Shown here one piece after another: positions 56,173-64,000 of a stretch of 64,000 nt of DNA (position 1 is the first letter of the stretch; every line of letters begins with the position of its first letter). The DNA lies in NCBI RefSeq assembly GCF_016632335.1, contig NZ_JAEPBG010000002.1, positions 248,001 through 312,000 on the forward strand, in the 5' to 3' direction. The translations under genes were made by a program, and so were the position numbers. This DNA is from Noviherbaspirillum pedocola. GTDB lineage: Bacteria; Pseudomonadota; Gammaproteobacteria; Burkholderiales; Burkholderiaceae_D. Under the pieces are notes generated by a model. It was not told the DNA's origin and searched no databases. It was given only the letters and a program-made list of their open reading frames with translations.

Positions 56173-57714
56173 ATGTCGCAGAACGGAAAGGGGAGTTTTG
56201 TTCTGCGTCCAATCGCCTTCGCCGCATTCGCGCTGTTGGCAGCGCAATGCGCGCAGGCGGCGGATTGGAGATTCACGCCACGTCTGACCTTGCGTGAGAC
56301 CTACAGCGATAACGTGACGCTGGCGCCCACCGGCCAGGAACGCAGCGATTTCGTCACCGAGGTCATACCCGGCTTCAATCTGAACGCCAAGGGCCGGCGC
56401 TCGCAGTTCGACATCGATTACACCGCCGACTGGGTCAACTATGCCCGCGGCACCGCCGGCAGCAATGTGCAGAATTCCCTGCGCGCCAACGGACGCGCCG
56501 AGCTCAAGGACGATCTGCTTTATCTCGATGCGAATGCCTCGATCGGCAACCTCTCCGCCTCGGCATTCGGACCGCAGGCGAGCAACAACATCTATGCGAC
56601 GAACAACCGCGTCGAGACACGCAGCTATACGATCAGTCCGTATCTGCGCAAGCGCTTCCAGAACCTTGCCGACGTCGAGGCGCGCTATGCCCACGATGGC
56701 GTGAGCTCGGACGGGGGTGGCTTCGCCACGTACAACAACGATCGCTTCAGCCTGAGCGCCAACAGCGGCGCGGCCTTCACCAAGGTCGGCTGGAGCGGCA
56801 TCTATCTGCGCAACCAGAGCACCTACAGCGGTCTGTCCAGCACCAACAGCGACTATGCGAACGCTACGCTGCGTTATGCGCTGAGCACGCAATTCGCGCT
56901 CACCGGCTCGGTCGGCTACGAGCGCTATGGTTACGACTTCACCACCGAAGAGCCGAAGGGCGCGTCCTGGTCGGTCGGCTTCGCCTGGCAGCCGTCGCCG
57001 CGCTCCAGCCTGTCAGCCAGCGCCGGGCGTCGCTTCTACGGCAATGCGTATTCGCTCAATGGCGTGCTGCGCAACCGCTATACGGTGTGGAACGCTTCTT
57101 ACGATGAATCGATCACCACCGCTGGCGCGCAGCTGGCCCAGTCGGTATCGATCAGCACCACGACCTTCCTCGATCAGCTGTTTGCGGCAAGCATCCCGGA
57201 TGCGGCCCAGCGCGCGCAGGCGGTGGACAACTACATCCGCGCCGCCGGCTTGCCGGCTACGCTGGCGTATCGCCTGCCGGGCCTGTCGAACACCTTCTTC
57301 CTGCAGAAGCGCACGCAGGCATCGGTGGGCATCAACATCAGCCGTTCGACCGTGGTGCTGACTGCGTACAACTCGATCAACAGCCCGCAATCGGTGGCGC
57401 AGGACAACGCGGGGCTGGTCGCCAACAACAATTTCCTGTTCGCGCCGGACACCCGCCAGACCGGCCTGTCCGCGTTGTGGACCTGGCGTCTCGCGCCGCT
57501 GACCACGCTCAACGTGAACTCGCAATACTATCGGACCAGTTCAAGCGCTATCGATCGCGTCGACCACAATGAATTGTTCACCGTCGGGCTGTCGCGGCAG
57601 TTCCTGCCCAAGTTGAGCGGCACGGTGGAATTGCGCCGTTACCAGGGCACCTATGGCGGCGTTGGAGACTTCCGTGAAAACGCGGTCTCGGCCTATCTGT
57701 CCATGCGTCTATAG
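56173..57714 (+). CDS. XrtA-system outer membrane beta-barrel protein (TIGR03016-like)
   Basis: 513 aa. A signal peptide (to AQAAD near residue 30) is followed by a long array of alternating amphipathic strands, beginning RFTPRLTLRETYSDNVTL and ending in SAYLSMRL with aromatic and charged alternation typical of outer-membrane barrels. It is probably the secretin or outer-membrane partner of the exopolysaccharide pathway. The ATG at 56173 lies 1 nt after the autokinase stop; an earlier in-frame ATG at 56158 is possible. Confidence 0.85.
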   Translation: MSQNGKGSFVLRPIAFAAFALLAAQCAQAADWRFTPRLTLRETYSDNVTLAPTGQERSDFVTEVIPGFNLNAKGRRSQFDIDYTADWVNYARGTAGSNVQNSLRANGRAELKDDLLYLDANASIGNLSASAFGPQASNNIYATNNRVETRSYTISPYLRKRFQNLADVEARYAHDGVSSDGGGFATYNNDRFSLSANSGAAFTKVGWSGIYLRNQSTYSGLSSTNSDYANATLRYALSTQFALTGSVGYERYGYDFTTEEPKGASWSVGFAWQPSPRSSLSASAGRRFYGNAYSLNGVLRNRYTVWNASYDESITTAGAQLAQSVSISTTTFLDQLFAASIPDAAQRAQAVDNYIRAAGLPATLAYRLPGLSNTFFLQKRTQASVGINISRSTVVLTAYNSINSPQSVAQDNAGLVANNNFLFAPDTRQTGLSALWTWRLAPLTTLNVNSQYYRTSSSAIDRVDHNELFTVGLSRQFLPKLSGTVELRRYQGTYGGVGDFRENAVSAYLSMRL

Positions 57715-57728
57715 CAAGGGGTGCAACA

Positions 57729-58718
57729 ATGTATGAATCCTTCTACGGGCTGCACTCGAAACCCTTTCAGTTGCGGCCTGACCCGAATTTTTTCTTTGGC
57801 AGCAAAGGGCACAAGCGTGCCATGTCTTATCTCGAGTATGGCTTGTCGCAGGGTGAGGGCTTCATCGTCATCACCGGCGAGGTCGGCGCGGGCAAGACCA
57901 CGCTGGTGCGTAATCTGTTTCGCAAGCTCGAATCGAACCGCATCGTCGCCGCGCAGATCGTCAATACGCATCTGAATTCGGATGACACGCTGCGCGCGGT
58001 GGTGGCCGCCTTCGGCCTGCCTTTCGACGATCCGACCAAGACCGGTCTTCTGACCCGCTTCGAGCAATTTCTGCGCTACAACGACAAGCAGGGCAAGCGC
58101 GTGCTGCTGGTGGTGGACGAAGCGCAGAACCTGACGCCAAAGACGGTGGAAGAGCTGCGCATGCTGTCGAATTTCCAGACCGCCGACAAGTCGCTGTTGC
58201 AGACCTTCCTGCTCGGCCAGCCGGAATTCCGGCGCACGCTGCACAGCGAAGACATGCAGCAGCTGCGCCAGCGGGTGATCGCCACCTATCACCTCGGCCC
58301 GATGGATGCGCCCGAGACGCAGCAGTACATCGAGCACCGGCTGCATACCGCCGGCTGGAAGGGCGATCCGATACTGACGGCCGACGCCTACGAGGCGATC
58401 CACGAGTTCACCGGCGGCATCCCGCGCAAGATCAATACCCTGTGCGACCGCCTGTTCCTGATGGGATATCTGGAAGAGCTGCATGAGATAGGCGCGGACG
58501 AAGTCAATGAAGTGATCAAGGATATCCAGGAGGAGTTCACCGCGCCGCCGGCAGAGCCCGCGATGCGGCCGATGTATGCCGGCCTGGCGCCGGGCGGCTT
58601 CACCGACAGCACTTCGGAAAGCCTCGAGCATCTCGACGAACGCCTGTCCAAGATCGAGCGCTCGGTGACCTCGGTGCTGGATGTGCTGAAACGCATGATC
58701 TCGACATCGAAGATCTGA
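57729..58718 (+). CDS. XrtA-associated AAA ATPase (ExeA-like)
   Basis: 329 aa. The Walker A motif is GEVGAGKTTL, Walker B VLLVVDEAQNLTP; the start YESFYGLHSKPFQLRPDPNFFF is characteristic of the family related to general secretion protein ExeA. A short C-terminal extension (from about 270) may mediate contact with the membrane machinery. It lies 14 nt after the barrel gene. Confidence 0.92.
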   Translation: MYESFYGLHSKPFQLRPDPNFFFGSKGHKRAMSYLEYGLSQGEGFIVITGEVGAGKTTLVRNLFRKLESNRIVAAQIVNTHLNSDDTLRAVVAAFGLPFDDPTKTGLLTRFEQFLRYNDKQGKRVLLVVDEAQNLTPKTVEELRMLSNFQTADKSLLQTFLLGQPEFRRTLHSEDMQQLRQRVIATYHLGPMDAPETQQYIEHRLHTAGWKGDPILTADAYEAIHEFTGGIPRKINTLCDRLFLMGYLEELHEIGADEVNEVIKDIQEEFTAPPAEPAMRPMYAGLAPGGFTDSTSESLEHLDERLSKIERSVTSVLDVLKRMISTSKI

Positions 58719-58721
58719 TTC

Positions 58722-58808
58722 GTAGGGTGGGTGAAACCCACGCGGTTTGTATGCACTTGCCTGAACCGTCGTCATGGAGACCAGGCGCGTGGGCTGCGCC
58801 CACCCTAC
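58722..58808. repeat. Nested palindromic repeat inside the exopolysaccharide operon
   Basis: Outer arms GTAGGGTGGG (58722-58731) and CCCACCCTAC (58799-58808), inner arms CCCACGCG (58737-58744) and CGCGTGGG (58786-58793). It shares these blocks with the palindrome at 17292. Placed between two operon genes, it may act on mRNA stability. Confidence 0.75.
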
Positions 58809-58843
58809 GCACCGAATTCGTCCTATAGCAGCAGGAGGACCGC

Positions 58844-59722
58844 ATGAAAATGAATGACATCGGAGCGCACGCCATCGGCCAGCCCGCCAAGGGCGCGATC
58901 CGCAATGCGATGACCATCGACGTGGAAGATTATTTCCAGGTTTCCGCGTTCGCGCCGACGATCGCGCGTGACCAATGGGAAAACATTCCGTGCCGCGTCG
59001 AACGCAATATGGAACGCATCCTGGCCATCCTGGCCGAGCGCGATGTGAAGGCCACCTTCTTCACCCTCGGCTGGATCGCCGAACGCTATCCGCAGGTGGT
59101 GCGCGACATCGTCGCCGGCGGCCATGAACTGGCCAGCCACGGCTACGCCCATCTGCGTGCCTCGGACCAGACGCCCGAGCAATTCCGCGACGACATCACG
59201 CGCAGCAAGGCAGTGCTGGAAGACATCGGCGGCTGTGCAGTGCTGGGTTACCGCGCGCCGAGCTTCTCGATCGGCCATGCCAACCTGTGGGCGCTCGATA
59301 CGCTGGCCGAAGCCGGCTACCGTTACAGCTCCAGCATCTATCCGGTGGTACACGATCATTACGGCATGCCCGATGCGCCGCGCTTTCCGTTCTATCCGAA
59401 CGGCGAGGGCGGTCTGCTGGAAGTGCCGATCACCACGGTACGCATCCGCGGCCGCAATCTGCCGGCCGGCGGCGGCGGCTATTTCCGCTTCTTCCCGTAT
59501 GCGCTATCGCGCTGGCTCATGGCCCGTGTCAACCGCGACGACGGCAAACCCGGTATCTTCTACCTGCATCCGTGGGAGATCGATCCCGAGCAGCCGCGCC
59601 AGACCGGCATCAGCTTCAAGACCCGCTTTCGCCATTACATCAACCTGGAACGTACCGAGTCCCGCCTGAAGGCGCTCACGCGCGACTTCGCCTGGGACCG
59701 TATGGACCGCATCTTCCTGTAG
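58844..59722 (+). CDS. XrtA-system polysaccharide deacetylase (DUF3473)
   Basis: 292 aa. NodB-like carbohydrate esterase. The metal site is visible in TIDVEDYFQVSAF (first Asp pair), then H-x3-H in ELASHGYAHLRA, and the RAPSFSIG loop. The C-terminal DUF3473 part (from about 210) has FYLHPWEIDPEQPRQ. It probably removes acetyl groups from the exopolysaccharide. The start at 58844 has AGGAGG 6 nt upstream. Confidence 0.93.
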   Translation: MKMNDIGAHAIGQPAKGAIRNAMTIDVEDYFQVSAFAPTIARDQWENIPCRVERNMERILAILAERDVKATFFTLGWIAERYPQVVRDIVAGGHELASHGYAHLRASDQTPEQFRDDITRSKAVLEDIGGCAVLGYRAPSFSIGHANLWALDTLAEAGYRYSSSIYPVVHDHYGMPDAPRFPFYPNGEGGLLEVPITTVRIRGRNLPAGGGGYFRFFPYALSRWLMARVNRDDGKPGIFYLHPWEIDPEQPRQTGISFKTRFRHYINLERTESRLKALTRDFAWDRMDRIFL

Positions 59723-59725
59723 CCA

Positions 59726-60808
59726 ATGAACGCCATCATCGAATCCGTGGGAGAACGTGCGCAGCAGAAGATCGCGCCGTCTTCGATCAAGCTGCGCCTG
59801 ATGGAAGAGGCCGACGCCGCGCGCTGGGATGAATTCGTCGCCCGCTGCCCGGAAGCGACATTCTTCCACCGCGCCGGCTGGAAGCGCGTGATCGAAGCCG
59901 CCTTCGGCCACCGTACTTATTTCTACATGGCCGAAGTCGACGGCCGCATCGAAGGCGTGCTGCCGCTGGCCGAGATCAAGAGTCGCCTGTTCGGTCATTC
60001 GCTCGGCTCGCTGCCGTTCTGCGTCTATGGCGGACCAGCCGCGAACAGCCGTGAAGTTGCCGATGCACTCGATGCCGAAGCGGTGCGCCTGGCGCAACAG
60101 CTCGGCGTGGGCCATCTCGAATACCACAACCGCGCGCCGCGGCATGCGGACTGGGCCGGCAAGGATCTGTACGTCACTTTCCGCAAGGAGATGGACCCGG
60201 ATCCGGAAGTGAACCTGAACGCGATTCCGCGCAAGCAGCGCGCGATGGTCAGGAAGGGCATCAAGGCCGGTCTGGAAAGCGTGGTGGAGCAGGATGTCGA
60301 TCGCTTCTTCACCGCCTATTCGACCAGCGTGCATCGCCTCGGCACGCCGGTGTTCTCGAAGAAGTATTTCCGCCTGCTGAAGGAAACCTTCGGCAAGGAT
60401 TGCGATGTGCTGACCATCACCAAGGATGGCAAGCTGATCGCCTCGGTGCTGAACTTCTATTTCCGCGACGAAGTGCTGCCTTACTACGGCGGCGGCATGC
60501 CCGAGGCGCGCGAAGTCGCGGGCAATGACTTCATGTACTGGGAGCTGATGCGGCGGCGCTGCGTCGAGGGTTATCGCATCTTCGACTTCGGCCGCAGCAA
60601 GAAGGGCACCGGCTCGCACGACTTCAAGAAGAACTGGGGCTTCGAGCCGACGCCGCTGTTCTATGAGTACAAGCTGGTGCGCGCCACCGAAGTGCCGGAC
60701 ACCAATCCGCTCAATCCGAAGTACCAGCTGATGATCCGCACCTGGCAAAAGATGCCGATCGGACTGGCCAACTTCATCGGCCCGCATATCGTCAAGAATC
60801 TGGGCTGA
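59726..60808 (+). CDS. XrtA-system FemAB-like protein
   Basis: 360 aa. It has a GNAT-related FemAB fold of two half-domains, with RWDEFVARCPEATFFHRAGWKRV in the first and FMYWELMRRRCVEGYRIFDFGRSKKGTGSHDFKKNWGF in the second. Homologues transfer amino acids or acyl groups, here presumably onto the exopolysaccharide. It begins 3 nt after the deacetylase gene. Confidence 0.92.
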   Translation: MNAIIESVGERAQQKIAPSSIKLRLMEEADAARWDEFVARCPEATFFHRAGWKRVIEAAFGHRTYFYMAEVDGRIEGVLPLAEIKSRLFGHSLGSLPFCVYGGPAANSREVADALDAEAVRLAQQLGVGHLEYHNRAPRHADWAGKDLYVTFRKEMDPDPEVNLNAIPRKQRAMVRKGIKAGLESVVEQDVDRFFTAYSTSVHRLGTPVFSKKYFRLLKETFGKDCDVLTITKDGKLIASVLNFYFRDEVLPYYGGGMPEAREVAGNDFMYWELMRRRCVEGYRIFDFGRSKKGTGSHDFKKNWGFEPTPLFYEYKLVRATEVPDTNPLNPKYQLMIRTWQKMPIGLANFIGPHIVKNLG

Positions 60809-60834
60809 GCGCAGAGAATCGAGAACACATAGCC

Positions 60835-62061
60835 GTGGAACATCTTCTTTACCTGGCGCACCGGATTCCGTATCCGCCCAACAAGGGCGACAAGATCCGC
60901 TCGTACCATTTGCTGCGCCATCTCTCCAGCCGCTACCAGGTGCACCTGGGCACCTTCATCGACGACCCCGATGACTGGCGGCATGTGGACACGGTGAAGG
61001 GCTTGTGCGGCGAGACTTACTTCGGTCGGCTCGATCCGCGCATGGCGCGCCTGCGCAGCCTGACCGCCCTGGCCGGCGGCCGTCCGCTGTCGCTGGATTA
61101 CTACCGCGACGCCGGCCTGCAGAAATGGGTGGACCGGCTGTGCGCCAAGCTGCCGGTATCCAGGGTGCTGGTGTTTTCCTCGGCGATGGCGCAGTTCGTG
61201 CGGCCCGAGCAGTATGCGCGGCGCGTGATCGACTTCGTCGACATCGACTCGGACAAGTGGACGCAGTATGCGCAGCAGAAGTCCTGGCCGATGAACCGGG
61301 TCTATGCGCGCGAAGGCCGGCTGCTGCTGCGTTACGAGCGGCGCGTGGCGCGCGACTTCGATGCCTCGCTGTTCGTGTCGCCGCAGGAAGCCGCGATGTT
61401 CGCCGGCATGGCGCCGGAAAGCGCGGCGCGCGTGGCCTCGTTTTCCAACGGCGTGGACAGCGCCTATTTCTCGCCGCATCACGATTTCGACAATCCCTAT
61501 GGCGATGGCGCCCCGGTGATGGTATTTACCGGCGCGATGGATTACTGGCCCAATGTCGACGCGGTGCAATGGTTTGCGAAGGACATCCTGCCCGGCATAC
61601 AGGCGCGCCATGCGGGAGCGCGCTTCTACATCGTCGGCTCGCGGCCGGCGCGCGAAGTGCAGGAACTGGCCGCGCTGCCCGGCGTGCACGTCACCGGCAC
61701 CGTGCCCGACGTGCGCCCGTACATCGCCCATGCGCATCTTGCAGTCGCGCCCTTGCGCATTGCGCGCGGCATCCAGAACAAGGTGCTCGAAGCGATGGCG
61801 ATGGCGAAACGGGTGCTGGTGTCGCCCCAGGCGCTGGAAGGCATCGCCGCCACGCCGGGACATGAACTGCTGCTGGCATCCGACGAGGCTTCCTTTGTCG
61901 AGGAAGCCTGCGCCGCGCTAACTGACGGCAATGCCGAGATGGAGCGCGCCGCGCGCGCCCGCGTCGAGGCTTCCTACAACTGGGATGTGAACATGGCGCG
62001 GGTGCATGCGCTGCTGGAAATTCCTCCTGAACCCATCAAGAGCGCGAGCCCATGCTACTGA
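60835..62061 (+). CDS. XrtA-system glycosyltransferase (TIGR03087-like)
   Basis: 408 aa, GT4 family. The N-terminal start is LLYLAHRIPYPPNKGDKIRSY. The C-terminal nucleotide-sugar domain shows VFTGAMDYWPNVDAV, a middle FYIVGSRPAREV and PLRIARGIQNKVLEAMAMAKRV, which holds the donor-binding Glu. The start is GTG at 60835. It overlaps xrtA by 10 nt. Confidence 0.93.
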   Translation: MEHLLYLAHRIPYPPNKGDKIRSYHLLRHLSSRYQVHLGTFIDDPDDWRHVDTVKGLCGETYFGRLDPRMARLRSLTALAGGRPLSLDYYRDAGLQKWVDRLCAKLPVSRVLVFSSAMAQFVRPEQYARRVIDFVDIDSDKWTQYAQQKSWPMNRVYAREGRLLLRYERRVARDFDASLFVSPQEAAMFAGMAPESAARVASFSNGVDSAYFSPHHDFDNPYGDGAPVMVFTGAMDYWPNVDAVQWFAKDILPGIQARHAGARFYIVGSRPAREVQELAALPGVHVTGTVPDVRPYIAHAHLAVAPLRIARGIQNKVLEAMAMAKRVLVSPQALEGIAATPGHELLLASDEASFVEEACAALTDGNAEMERAARARVEASYNWDVNMARVHALLEIPPEPIKSASPCY

Positions 62062-63587
62062 CCGAGACCCGCGCGGCGCCGCGCGACCTGCTCAAGACCC
62101 TGGCCATCGCGCTGGCGGTGCTGGCGCCGTTCTTCCTGTACTTCGGCACGGTGCGCACCATCGTCGCCACCTGGGACAGCTCGGAAACCTTCGCGCATGG
62201 CTATGCGATCCTGCCAATCTCGCTGTGGCTGATCTGGAAGCGGCGCGCAGTGCTGGCGCGACTGTCGCCGGAACCGTTCTGGCCGGCGCTGCTGCTCCTG
62301 GCCGCGTGCGGCTTCGGTTGGCTGCTGGCCGAGCTGGCCGATGTGCAGGTGGTGCGCCAGTATGCATTCGTCGCGATGCTGCCCTTGACCGTGCTTGCCG
62401 TGTGCGGCCGGCGCGTGGCCTGGTCGATTGCCTTTCCGCTGCTGTTCCTCCTGTTCGCGGTGCCTTTCGGCGAAGTCTTCATCGAGCCGCTGATCAATTT
62501 CACCGCCGACTTCACCGTCTGGGCGCTGCAGCTGACCGGCATTCCGGTGCTGCGCGAAGGCAGCAGCTTTTCCATCCCGAGCGGCAACTGGTCCGTGGTC
62601 GAAGCCTGCAGCGGCGTACGCTACCTGATCGCCTCGGTGACGCTGGGCTGCCTGTATGCCTATCTGAGCTACCGCTCGCGCGCGCGCCAACTGCTGTTCG
62701 TGGTCGTCTCGGTGCTGGTGCCCATTGTCGCCAACGGCATGCGCGCCTACATGATCGTGATGATCGGGCATCTGTCGAGCATGCGCCTGGCCACCGGCGT
62801 GGATCACATCATCTACGGCTGGCTGTTCTTCGGCCTCGTGATGTTCATCATGTTCTGGATCGGCAACCGCTGGCGCGAGGATGTCAGCGCCGAGGCCGAA
62901 GCGGAGAAGATGGCCGCAACGACACCGATCGCAGCCGGCGCGGCCTCAGGCCAGGTGGCGCTCGCCGCCATTGCTACGATCGCCTGCATGGCCGTCTGGC
63001 CGCTGTATGCGAAACACACCGAGACGGCCAATGCGGGCGCGCGGCCGGTGAGCCTGGCGTCCTTCCATTCCACATGGACGAGCGCGCCGCGCATGACGGC
63101 ATGGCAGCCGCATCTGAATGCGGGCGCGGCCGCCATCACGGACACGCTGCAGCAGAATGGCAAGACCGTCGGCCTGGAAGTGCATTACTACCGCGCCCAG
63201 CCGCAGGGCACCGGCCTGATCAGCTCGGTCAACCGCCTGACCGAAGACCTCGAAGATTCCTGGCGACGCATCGGCGCGGAAAACCGCGTCGAAACGGTGA
63301 ACGGCCGGTCGCTGGCCGTGAAGGAAACCCGGCTGCGCGGCGCCGACGGCACGCTGGTCGTGTGGCAGTGGTACTGGATCGATGGCCGTTTCACTACCAA
63401 CGATTATCTCGGCAAGGTGCTGCAGGCCCGCGAGCGCCTGTTCATGCGCGGCGATGATGGCGCAAGCATCCTGACGTATGCGCGCTTCCGCGAGCAGCCC
63501 GAAGAAGCGCGCGCGGCGATGCGCGCCTTCCTCGCGTCCAACCTGCCGTCGCTGGAAGCGACGCTGGCGACGAACCGCAAGGACTGA
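62052..63587 (+). CDS. xrtA: Exosortase A with fused EpsI domain
   Basis: 511 aa. Eight or so membrane helices in the first 280 residues hold the transpeptidase-like active site: Cys in VVEACSGVRYL, Arg in ANGMRAYMIV and His in VDHIIYGW. Exosortase A cleaves proteins carrying a C-terminal PEP-CTERM tail. The remainder (about 330-511) is a soluble EpsI/DUF3485 domain (SFHSTWTSAPRMTAWQP onward), probably periplasmic. It overlaps the upstream glycosyltransferase gene by 10 nt and is followed after 11 nt by another one. Confidence 0.95.
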   Translation: MLLTETRAAPRDLLKTLAIALAVLAPFFLYFGTVRTIVATWDSSETFAHGYAILPISLWLIWKRRAVLARLSPEPFWPALLLLAACGFGWLLAELADVQVVRQYAFVAMLPLTVLAVCGRRVAWSIAFPLLFLLFAVPFGEVFIEPLINFTADFTVWALQLTGIPVLREGSSFSIPSGNWSVVEACSGVRYLIASVTLGCLYAYLSYRSRARQLLFVVVSVLVPIVANGMRAYMIVMIGHLSSMRLATGVDHIIYGWLFFGLVMFIMFWIGNRWREDVSAEAEAEKMAATTPIAAGAASGQVALAAIATIACMAVWPLYAKHTETANAGARPVSLASFHSTWTSAPRMTAWQPHLNAGAAAITDTLQQNGKTVGLEVHYYRAQPQGTGLISSVNRLTEDLEDSWRRIGAENRVETVNGRSLAVKETRLRGADGTLVVWQWYWIDGRFTTNDYLGKVLQARERLFMRGDDGASILTYARFREQPEEARAAMRAFLASNLPSLEATLATNRKD

Positions 63588-63598
63588 GGGCGCGAGCG

Positions 63599-64000
63599 AT
63601 GGCAGCGAAGAACGACACGCCGCTGGTAGTGCACCTGATCTACCGCTTCGATTTCGGCGGCCTGGAAACCCTGGTCGCCGAATGCATCAACCGGATGCCC
63701 AAGGATCAGTATCGGCATGCGATCGTCTGCCTGACCGGCTATACCGACTTCGCCAGCAAGATCAGCCGGCCCGATGTGCAACTGATCGCGCTGAACAAGC
63801 CGCCCGGACTCGCGCCCGGCATCCACTGGAAGCTGTACAGGCTGCTGCGCCAATTGCGTCCCGCGGTGCTGCACAGCTATAACCTGGCCGCGATCGAATA
63901 TGCATTCACCGCGGCGGCGGCCGGCGTGCCGGTGCGGGTGCATGCCGAGCATGGCCGCGATGCCGCCGACCCGCAAGGACTGAATCGCAAGCACAACATG
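63599..64000 (+). CDS. XrtA-system glycosyltransferase, N-terminal part (TIGR03088-like), cut by window end
   Basis: 134 codons are visible. VVHLIYRFDFGGLETLVAEC at the start is the typical acceptor-side loop of GT4 enzymes in this locus, and HAEHGRDAADPQGLNRKHN follows near the window edge. ATG 63599 lies 11 nt after xrtA. The remainder of the gene is outside the window. Confidence 0.88.
   Translation, partial: MAAKNDTPLVVHLIYRFDFGGLETLVAECINRMPKDQYRHAIVCLTGYTDFASKISRPDVQLIALNKPPGLAPGIHWKLYRLLRQLRPAVLHSYNLAAIEYAFTAAAAGVPVRVHAEHGRDAADPQGLNRKHNM

Overview
The window looks like a chromosomal segment of a GC-rich betaproteobacterium, most likely Burkholderiales, family Oxalobacteraceae (Herbaspirillum/Noviherbaspirillum-like). 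This placement is inferred from gene order and protein character: yceD-rpmF-plsX-fabHDG-acpP-fabF, then rpoE-rseA-rseB-mucD, then lepA-lepB-DUF4845-rnc-era-recO-pdxJ-acpS-nagZ-uvrC-pgsA, and an XrtA (exosortase A) exopolysaccharide locus. No rRNA gene is present to fix the species.

Layout. 1-2 kb: the tail of an unidentified gene and its terminator, then a translationally coupled minus-strand pair, DUF2844 (exported) and DUF3443 (lipoprotein). 2-5.2 kb: a visibly AT-richer, gene-poor stretch beside a tRNA-Ser. It holds an orphan methyltransferase, one doubtful small gene and the decayed C-terminal end of a tyrosine integrase, so it reads as an eroded genomic island. 5.2-17.4 kb: small exported or hypothetical proteins, DoxX, adenine deaminase, a DUF4126 membrane protein overlapping a large FtsX-like permease, truncated haemoglobin, RmuC, a fused CoA-transferase and a tannase-family lipoprotein. 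17.4-28.2 kb: moeA and moaA, RNase E divergent from rluC, then a HAD phosphatase, a Rieske protein and an SppA-type protease; the opposite strand carries an RsmI-like methylase and Maf. 28.2-34.7 kb: the fatty acid/phospholipid synthesis operon. 34.8-39.5 kb: the envelope-stress sigma factor operon. 39.5-50.3 kb: the lepA-to-pgsA operon, preceded by a leader that can fold into mutually exclusive terminator and anti-terminator hairpins. 50.3-51.2 kb: three identical tRNA-Gly(GCC) genes, tRNA-Cys(GCA) and tRNA-Val(CAC). 51.5-64 kb: a lipoprotein followed by the XrtA exopolysaccharide operon (export lipoprotein, chain-length protein, autokinase, outer-membrane barrel, ATPase, deacetylase, FemAB-like protein, glycosyltransferase, XrtA with fused EpsI domain, and a second glycosyltransferase cut by the window end).

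Most of the window is housekeeping. The observations I rate highest are these. (1) The DUF3443 lipoprotein carries paired DTGSS/DSGSN motifs, an intervening GIIGIG segment and a C-terminal strand region that together look like a two-lobed pepsin-type aspartic peptidase, encoded with a TTG start overlapping its DUF2844 partner. (2) The terminator/anti-terminator arrangement sits 18 nt before lepA. (3) The integrase relic lies at tRNA-Ser. (4) Several perfect palindromes and direct repeats mark probable control sites, notably in the exopolysaccharide locus and ahead of the tannase gene.
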